64,000 bases of DNA from Silurus meridionalis. Lineage: Eukaryota > Chordata > Actinopteri > Siluriformes > Siluridae. The notes beneath the pieces were generated by a model, which did no database searches, had not been told where the DNA came from, and saw only the letters and a list, made by a program, of their open reading frames with translations. The DNA lies in assembly GCF_014805685.1 (NCBI RefSeq), contig NC_060887.1:13430463-13494462 (forward strand), given 5' to 3'. Shown one piece after another: positions 60,276 to 64,000 of the stretch. A program made the position numbers and the translations under genes. Each line of letters opens with the position of its first letter. The stretch's first letter is position 1.

Positions 60276-63200
60276 TCATACTTCGCTTTCAAGGCTGGAA
60301 AAGTGGGCAGAGCCACGTCGAGAGCACAGGCTTTTTGCTTTAAGGGGCAAGTGGGGTGAGTAGAAGCGCCGAGGCTGGGGCACAGAGCGCAGTCTCTGGT
60401 ACTGAAGTTTGGCACTAGCACTAGCTCCTTTTGTAGTACCAGGTGATAATACCGGTGGGGGAGACATTGATGTAGAAGAAGGGGCTTGTGGGATGGGCAC
60501 AGGGAGAGAGGAGGGTGCAGAGCTTACAGGGAGTGAGGGCAGTAAGGACTGAGTAGGGGAAGATGCTGGCTCTGAATGTTGGGCTTGTTGGGTGCTGAGG
60601 TTCGACTGACTACCGGATTTGGCACCCTCGGGTTTGGGTGGAAGTTTGGGTCGGGGTCCTGCATTTAGACTGTGGCAGTGGGGAAGCAACTCCTCTTGAC
60701 TGTGGGAGGTGGCGCTGCCCCGTTTGGACCGACATGGCACTCTGCTGTGGCTTATCTGTGTGTATCGCATATCTTGTTCCCTTTCTCTAGCCCTCTTTCC
60801 TTTGCCCTTTGACCTACTGTGACCACGTTTCTCACTCTTCATGGGCAGCTTATCAACTGACCAGTACCGTCGAGGGGGTGGTAGTGATGCTGGAGGAGGT
60901 GGCCATTGTGAGCCAAGACCCCCACTTCCACCTCCAGAGCCCCACCCAACCCCTGAACCTGAACCCCAAAAATCTCCACTCCACCCTTCAGTTCGTCCTA
61001 ATATTGAATCATCTCTGCTGTTGATGCTTCCCCCTTTCTCTCTAGCAGGGTAGGTGCCAAAAAACCAACCCCCACCCCCAATCCCATTTCCCCCATCTGC
61101 ACCATTGCCCTCCCAGTACCTTTCAAATTGACCAAACTCTCCTGAGGAGCCGTCATCAGAGTAACTCTCTTCTGCTCTAATTCGATCCCTCTCAGACTCA
61201 GACACAGCTCCTCTGCCCCCTGCCCTTCTCGCTCTTCCTTCCACTCTTACTCTCTCTTGATCTCTTTTCTGTTCCTCTTCTGCATCATTATCCTCTTCAT
61301 CCTCAGAATCCCACTCATGGAAAGACAGGCCCTCTCGGGTGTGTGCCCGCCCCCTTTCATAGTGTAGTAGTAATGGTCGACGTTCACCTCCCCTCCCTGC
61401 CACCTCTCGCTCTGCTCCACTGCTCCTTCTTCGCTTAGTTGATGGAAGTAGGGCATGTAATGAAGAGGGAGGTGAGCCTCCGGATGCTTCTGTACCCCCT
61501 CCACTTACCCAAAATTTAACAGAAGCAGGAAGCTTGTTGAGATTTGGGTATCTCTTGCTGGAAGGTCTGTGGCGTGTATGGCCACTTTTTGGCCGTCTTT
61601 CTCTACTCCTGCCACCTCCACTCTCCTCATCTTGTTCGTCTCCCACATCCTCTCCTCCATCTCTCCTCTCTCGTTCTCTCTCTCCTTCCCAACCTAACAG
61701 ACTTCCCTTTTCTCCAAATGTGTTCCGGTACTGGTTGGAAAAGGAGGCATACTCTCCTTCTCTCTCTCCGTCACCCTCTCCCTCTCTCTCTACCTCAACA
61801 TCACCTTCATCTGGTTCTGAATGCTTGCCAGTTGATGGCTTCTTCTTCTTTTTCCTTCATCACTCTTTTCTTTTTTTTCTTCACCTTCCGGCGCTTACGC
61901 TCTCTCTCCCTTTCACGTTCCTCTCTCTTTTTTCTCTTCTTGTTTTTTTTCTTTTTCTTCTTCTCTTTCTCTCTCTCTTTCCTGTGCCGTTTCTCCCTTT
62001 TCCGTTCAGTGTCACCAGATCCTCCCCCATTTCGCTCTCTCTCTCTCTCTCCCCATCCTGCCCACCACTCCTGGAGTTGAGCAAGTTGGCTGCCACCTCG
62101 CTCTCTCAATCTACCACCCTCCCTTTCTCGTTCACGTTCTCCAAATGAGCCACGGGGCTTGCGTGGAGGGATAGGGGGTGGAGGTGGACCATGTGTAATA
62201 GATCTGGGAGAAAGGATAGAGCGCTCTCTGTTGTTGTGCCGATTGTGTCCCTGAAGAAGACTGGACTCCTCTGTCAGTTCATCCAAATCTTCCTCTTCCT
62301 CTTCTTCCCTATCCCTAGTGCTGCGTGAGGTAGTGCTGGAGGTGGTAGAAGGTGAGGTGGATCGAGACGAAGAGGCAGAGGATGTGGTAGAGGAACTAGT
62401 GGTGGAGGTGGAGGATGAAGTGGAGGTGTATGGGAGAGAAAGGGAGGGTGATGGTGGCGTGTAAGTTGGGGAAAGTGGTACAGGTACTAGAATAGGAAGA
62501 GGGGGAGATGGTCTGGGCCTACGACCCATGTCCCTTCCACCTCCTCTCCGACCTAGGGGAAGAATGTTCTCATACAGTGGGCCACTGGATTCTTTTGATT
62601 TTTTGGCTCTCCGCTTCCTCCAAAGGGATGAGGGAAGAGGAGGAGAGAGGTGCTGCAGTGGGGGGTTAGGTGGCAGTGGGGCTGAAGTCTGATTTTTGGG
62701 TGGCAGTCTAGGAGTGCCCAAAGACTTCACCCCCTTCCCCTGACCCCCTCCACCAGTACACACTCCCACCTTCTTCCCCACCCCATGGTCCATGCCCTTT
62801 TCCTGGTAGAAAGCCAAGCTAGCTGGTGGGGGTTGCTGATGGTTCCTGGGAGCGGATTTTGGAGTCTGAGTGCCTGCCTGTTGCTCCATACATGGCCCCA
62901 AGCCTTCAGGGTCAATGGGCCCATAGTAGCGCTTATAGCCATCCAAAGTGCTTCCAGCAGGACCACTCCCTGCCCATGTGGGAACCATCTTTTGTGGAAA
63001 GGTCCCAATGTCAGATAGGCCCCCTCTGAGATTCATAGGTGTGGTGGCACCAGCAGATTTTGGCAGCCTCCAGCGATCCACTACAGCCAGTCTCCGGTCA
63101 GGGCGGGGTAGAAATGTGGAGCATGGGAGAGGGGCACCCAGAATTGGTGTTGTAGAGGGGACCAAAGATCCCCCAGAATGTACCACAGCAGGAGGGGACC

Positions 63201-63420
63201 CAGGAAGAGAGGTTTTGTAGGACTGTGGAGGCTGAGGTGGATGCTGCTGTTGCTGCTGTTGCTGGGGCACCATGGCAATGGCTTGATTGGTGACACCAGT
63301 AGTGACAACATGGGATGAAGGGGGGGCTGACACCACAGAAGGATGATGGTGGGAGGGAATGGTGACTTTAGGTCCACCTGGGGCAGTTTCATCTTCAAAA
63401 CTGCAACAGCTATACATTCC
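60276..63420 (-). CDS. grin2d: grin2d last exon: long intracellular tail with a frameshift
   Basis: It starts GGA-ATG (GMYSCC) after CCTCAG. The first frame is open from 63420 to a TGA at 61807-61809. A second frame, closed upstream by TGA at 61857-61859, is open down to the true stop TGA at 60276-60278. Both halves carry GluN2D marks: VVDRWR and [12 protein letters not shown] in the first, [10 protein letters not shown] and SLESEV in the second. One extra base must therefore sit between 61810 and 61856, most simply in the T5 run at 61849-61853 (A5 on the coding strand). With one base removed the exon codes about 1047 residues, over twice the mammalian tail. It contains poly-Gln, Ser/Thr, Lys and Arg-Glu runs, polyproline SH3-type motifs ([10 protein letters not shown]) and the terminal ESEV PDZ ligand that binds PSD-95 family proteins. 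Confidence 0.88.
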
Positions 63421-64000
63421 CTGAGGGAGAGAAAAGAGAAAAGTAGAGCAAAATTAAAAGAATTTTAACAACAAATATATATTAGATGTCCTATTACTAA
63501 GACTGCTATTTATAAATTCTATTTTCTAGCAGGTTAGCCAATCCGAGGAAATATGTAAATTTGATTAAGGAAAAATTAAGCTTAAAGTTAAAGTATTACA
63601 CACTACCCTTATTGTTTTTTCCATCACTCTGAATCTACCATGTATCTCATGTAAAGCAAGAAATAATATGCGATTTATCCTTGATCTACTTTTCTTTGAT
63701 CTTTTGTACGTTATAACCTCCCCATATTGACTTATTAGTCTGATTGTATTTGCCTGACACTCTTACCCTGCTGAAGGCAAGTAGAAAGTCCAGCTTGCCA
63801 GCTTGGCCCATCCGACTCATACAGTGGCGAAGCCTCCAATAGACAAGGTGCTCCCAGGCAAACACCAGTAGGCTCAGGCCCATCGCTACAAGCAACATGT
63901 AAAAGACTCCAGCCATATTGTCAATGTCCAGCTTGGAGCTCATCACTTCAATCTTATCATTGTGGCATATCCCTGAAAGCCAGAGACGCTCCAGCATCTC
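60276..64000 (-). CDS. grin2d: NMDA receptor subunit GluN2D, 3' end of gene (two exons, cut by the window edge)
   Basis: Glutamate-gated, calcium-permeable ion channel subunit of the postsynaptic membrane, pairing with GluN1. The visible part is the M4 segment and the whole intracellular C-tail. GluN2D is chosen over 2A-2C by the match to [28 protein letters not shown] and the end [14 protein letters not shown], all features of the mammalian GluN2D tail. Exons are 63767-64000 and 60276-63420, separated by a 346-base intron with a GTAAGA donor and CCTCAG acceptor. The upstream exons lie beyond position 64000. The last exon contains a one-base frameshift near 61810-61856. The teleost copy (a or b) cannot be told from this sequence. 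Confidence 0.93.
61849..61853 (-). other. grin2d: Likely site of the one-base frameshift in the grin2d last exon
   Basis: A run of five T (five A on the coding strand) lies in the only 47-base stretch where the two GluN2D frames can switch. Dropping one base here joins the Lys-rich segment directly to the second frame. This may be an assembly error in a low-complexity run or a real mutation. Confidence 0.55.
63421..63766 (-). other. grin2d: Last intron of grin2d
   Basis: 346 bases, GTAAGA donor and CTCTCCCTCAG acceptor. It contains nothing else of note. Confidence 0.93.
63767..64000 (-). CDS. grin2d: grin2d penultimate exon: end of ligand-binding lobe S2 and transmembrane helix M4 (partial)
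   Basis: 78 codons up to the window edge: [60 protein letters not shown] and then [18 protein letters not shown]. The hydrophobic run [20 protein letters not shown] is M4. The Cys in SGICH belongs to the S2 disulphide region conserved in GluN2 subunits. It ends AGC-AGG/GTAAGA in phase 0. Confidence 0.96.

Noticed and set aside
61534..62148. 204- and 178-codon plus-strand frames
   Set aside because: Antisense shadows of the grin2d last exon, which is supported by GluN2D motifs.

Overview
The window is nuclear DNA from a vertebrate, almost certainly a teleost fish. Its coding sequence matches vertebrate neuronal signalling genes, the genes are split by GT-AG introns, and the background is full of (CA)n, (GA)n and (GATA)n microsatellites and decayed Tc1/mariner, hAT and LINE relics of the kind common in fish. 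The repeat families resemble those of catfish, characins and cyprinids, but no closer placement is possible from this sequence alone. There are no bacterial, CRISPR or plasmid features.

Two genes are present, both read leftward on the minus strand. (1) A complete or nearly complete conventional protein kinase C gene, best called prkcg, at 12836-34663. I placed 16 coding exons. They join in frame to 695 codons, with pseudosubstrate, C1A, C1B, C2, kinase and V5 tail in order and all key residues present. Only the N-terminus is uncertain. (2) The 3' end of an NMDA receptor GluN2D gene (grin2d) at 60276-64000. It comprises the M4-containing exon, cut by the window edge, and a 3.1 kb last exon coding for a very long cytoplasmic tail that ends in the PDZ ligand ESEV. 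That last exon has a one-base frameshift at about 61810-61856.

Layout: 1-1270 is a tetranucleotide (CACT) tandem array. 1270-12835 is non-coding DNA downstream of prkcg, with decayed repeats. 12836-34663 is prkcg, with repeat-rich introns. 34664-60275 is about 25 kb between the genes with no convincing coding exon. It holds simple repeats, a TA-flanked Tc1 relic, a hAT-like element with an 8-bp target duplication, a pogo-like MITE nested in a Tc1 relic, and a few repeat-free stretches that could be regulatory. 60276-64000 is grin2d.

Both genes act at excitatory synapses in the vertebrate brain: PKC-gamma is a calcium- and diacylglycerol-dependent neuronal kinase and GluN2D is a calcium-permeable glutamate receptor subunit. 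Human PRKCG and GRIN2D both lie on chromosome 19q13, so the pairing fits an old linkage. I found no new kind of biological system. The best leads are the GT-repeat tracts that begin at four prkcg splice donors, the uncertain prkcg first exon, the enlarged and frame-disrupted GluN2D tail, an open frame beyond the GluN2D stop, and a PDZ-ligand-like end on PKC-gamma.
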